Assembly (NCBI GenBank): GCA_026786325.1
Contig: JAJAYH010000396.1
Coordinates: 1-7,483 of the forward strand
Source: Alkalinema sp. CAN_BIN05
Lineage (GTDB): Bacteria > Cyanobacteriota > Cyanobacteriia > Leptolyngbyales > Leptolyngbyaceae
Reading direction: 5' to 3'
Length of the DNA: 7,483 nt
The translations under genes and the position numbers were made by a program. Under the pieces are notes generated by a model that had not been told where the DNA came from, ran no database searches, and was given only the letters and a program-made list of their open reading frames with translations. Numbering within the stretch: position 1 is the stretch's first letter; every line of letters starts with the position of its first letter. Shown here piece by piece: positions 6,486-7,483 of this stretch.

Positions 6486-6494
6486 TGATATAGA
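6486..6494 (+). promoter_or_regulatory. Candidate extended -10 promoter of the TA operon
   Basis: TG-A-TATAGA fits an extended -10 pattern, with TAGAAT (6491-6496) as an overlapping alternative. It would start transcription near 6501 and leave a leader of about 20 nt. No well-spaced -35 is seen; the nearest candidate, TTGGGA at 6464-6469, lies inside the direct repeat and is about 19 nt away. Confidence 0.3.
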
Positions 6495-6520
6495 ATGAAA
6501 GAAGCTTTCTGGGAGTAGTG

Positions 6521-6802
6521 ATGACTTTAACCCTTAACATTCCAGTTGAAATTGAGAAATACTTGACGCAGAAGGCTCAGGAGCAGAGTCTATCGACGGA
6601 AGCTTATGCGTTACAACTACTCCTAGAGCGTATTTCAACTCAGGAGAAATCATCAAAATTAATAGATTTGCTGCAATCTTGGATGGATGATGATGAGGAT
6701 GAACAGCAAGAGACAGGCGCATTTTTGATTCGGGCGATGGATGAGGATCGTTTGTCCGATCGTCCCCTATTTCCCCAAGATTTGAAAGGAGTGACGTGGT
6801 AA
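6521..6802 (+). CDS. RHH-like antitoxin of a type II TA pair
   Basis: The protein has 93 residues. The N-terminus, MTLTLNIPVEIEKYLTQKAQ and EQSLSTEAYALQLLLERI, has the beta-strand plus two-helix pattern of ribbon-helix-helix (CopG/Arc-like) DNA-binding proteins (about 2-38). It is followed by an acidic middle (WMDDDEDEQQE, 54-64) and a C-terminal tail (RAMDEDRLSDRPLF) of the kind that wraps a PIN toxin. The expected role is to neutralise the downstream nuclease and repress the operon as a dimer. ATG at 6521 is preferred over the GTG at 6518 because GGGAG (6511-6515) then lies 5 nt away rather than 2. The stop overlaps the toxin start by 7 nt, indicating translational coupling. The family call rests on pattern and context. 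Confidence 0.8.
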   Translation: MTLTLNIPVEIEKYLTQKAQEQSLSTEAYALQLLLERISTQEKSSKLIDLLQSWMDDDEDEQQETGAFLIRAMDEDRLSDRPLFPQDLKGVTW

Positions 6803-7248
6803 GCCGAGTGATTCTATTGGATTCGGGTCCATTGGGATTAATTACGAATCCGAGATTGTCCTCTGAGAGTTTGGATTGTACTCGTTGGTTTCAATCTTTG
6901 GTTGTGGCAGGTGTGCGCGTTGTGATCCCTGAAATTGTCGATTACGAAGTTCGGCGGGAGTTATTGAGGGCGAATAAATTGAGAGGGTTGCGGCGATTGG
7001 ATGAGTTTGTGGATCAGGCAGAATATTTGCCGATTACAACGCTTGCAATGCGTCAAGCGGCAGTGTTTTGGGCGGAGGCTCGACAGCAGGGACAACCAAC
7101 GGCAGGGGATAAGACGATCGATGCCGATGTGATTTTGGCGGCGCAGGCGTTTACGTTGGTTGATGGTGAGGTGACGATCGCGACTACGAATGTCGGACAT
7201 TTATCGAGGTTTGTTCCAGCTCAGTTGTGGTGCGATATTACGCCATAA
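6796..7248 (+). CDS. VapC-like PIN-domain toxin (putative RNase)
   Basis: The protein has 150 residues and is a single PIN domain. Acidic residues expected to bind Mg2+/Mn2+ are visible: D9 in LLDSGPLG, E46/E51 in IPEIVDYEVRREL, and D109 and D111 in the segment GDKTIDADVILAAQA. The last strand reads TIATTNVGHLSRF, with N132 where some PIN proteins have Asp, a common variant. Family members are metal-dependent ribonucleases that cut tRNA or other RNA and arrest growth when freed from the antitoxin. GTG at 6796 is chosen because AAAGGAG (6785-6791) is just 4 nt upstream and the frame overlaps the antitoxin stop. A second GTG at 6808 would also keep D9 but is too far from that site. The reading frame is intact, so the toxin may be active. 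No terminator is obvious after it. Confidence 0.9.
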   Translation: MVSRVILLDSGPLGLITNPRLSSESLDCTRWFQSLVVAGVRVVIPEIVDYEVRRELLRANKLRGLRRLDEFVDQAEYLPITTLAMRQAAVFWAEARQQGQPTAGDKTIDADVILAAQAFTLVDGEVTIATTNVGHLSRFVPAQLWCDITP

Positions 7249-7310
7249 AGACGATCGCCACATACTACACAATCAATTCATCGATCGTACTTAATCATTA
7301 CTTTCCAACC

Positions 7311-7378
7311 AACGATCGCGATCGGCCCTCGAATTGAATTAAGCAGGACAAGTTGGGGTTTGGGAAGAGGGCGATCGG
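7311..7378 (+). repeat. 68-bp direct repeat, copy B (downstream of the TA operon)
   Basis: This is the partner of 6415-6482 with five substitutions and no indel, in the same orientation and offset by 896 bp. It starts 62 bp after the toxin stop. Similarity ends abruptly at both edges. It lies 56 bp before the ATG of a possible new open frame at 7435, much as copy A precedes the antitoxin gene. Confidence 0.9.
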
Positions 7379-7434
7379 GTTGAACATAAGCTGAATATCG
7401 ATTGAAGGTAGCTATTTTCGGTGCGATCGGAGTA

Positions 7435-7483
7435 ATGTTTTCGCCGAATGATATCACTGACGACTTCTGGTATCATTTTAGGC
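7435..7483 (+). CDS. Possible start of an unidentified gene, cut by the window edge
   Basis: ATG at 7435-7437 opens 16 codons without a stop, reading MFSPNDITDDFWYHFR. GGAG (7429-7432) lies upstream but only 2 nt from the ATG, closer than is ideal. The residue pattern is plausible for a soluble protein, but the piece is too short to assign. It could equally be a chance frame. Confidence 0.3.
   Translation, partial: MFSPNDITDDFWYHFR
7448..7476. repeat. Inverted repeat near the right edge
   Basis: ATGATATCA (7448-7456) and TGGTATCAT (7468-7476) are inverted arms matching at 8 of 9 positions (the odd pair is a G-U in RNA) around an 11-nt loop, followed by TTTTA. It might be a weak hairpin terminator for the TA operon or an operator, but it lies inside the possible open frame at 7435. 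Confidence 0.3.

Noticed and set aside
6415..7378. Direct repeats as a CRISPR array
   Set aside because: There are only two copies, 68 bp long and 896 bp apart with protein-coding genes between them, and no regular spacers.

Overview
The window is almost certainly chromosomal DNA of a cyanobacterium. It encodes PsaD, a photosystem I subunit found only in oxygenic phototrophs. The HIP1 octamer GCGATCGC, typical of many cyanobacterial genomes, occurs at least six times (1223-1230, 2057-2064, 2392-2399, 2868-2875, 4214-4221, 6035-6042), alongside many shorter CGATCG sites. The genus cannot be fixed from this sequence.

Left part (1-2881), all on the minus strand. From right to left, in the direction of transcription, it holds an MFS transporter (1631-2881), a stand-alone cyclic-nucleotide-binding-domain protein (1048-1590), psaD (511-933) and the 5' portion of a gene resembling the DUF6155 family (376 down to the window edge). 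The transporter and the cNMP-domain gene are 40 bp apart and could be co-transcribed. psaD has its own 114-bp leader with a good ribosome binding site and is probably a separate unit. A 9-bp inverted repeat sits just upstream of the transporter start.

Middle (2882-4078). A stretch of about 415 bp without a convincing gene is followed by a decayed IS630-family insertion sequence (3297-4078). Both imperfect terminal inverted repeats and the flanking TA dinucleotides are still visible. Its transposase carries a possible programmed -1 frameshift site, a further 1-nt frame disruption, a Trp-to-stop change, and an internal deletion that removed two of the three catalytic acidic residues.

Right part (4093-7483). 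A 700-residue envelope protein on the minus strand has an N-terminal membrane segment, an AMIN domain, a very long Pro-rich linker and a C-terminal region resembling the VirB10/TrbI outer core. Transcribed away from it is a type II toxin-antitoxin pair: an RHH-like antitoxin overlapping a VapC-like PIN toxin by 7 nt. This pair is bracketed by two copies of a 68-bp direct repeat (63/68 identical, offset exactly 896 bp), the most unusual structure in the window. Another short open frame may begin just before the right edge.

The genes do not form one pathway. The window looks like a core photosynthesis neighbourhood next to accessory material: a dead IS and a TA cassette between repeats.
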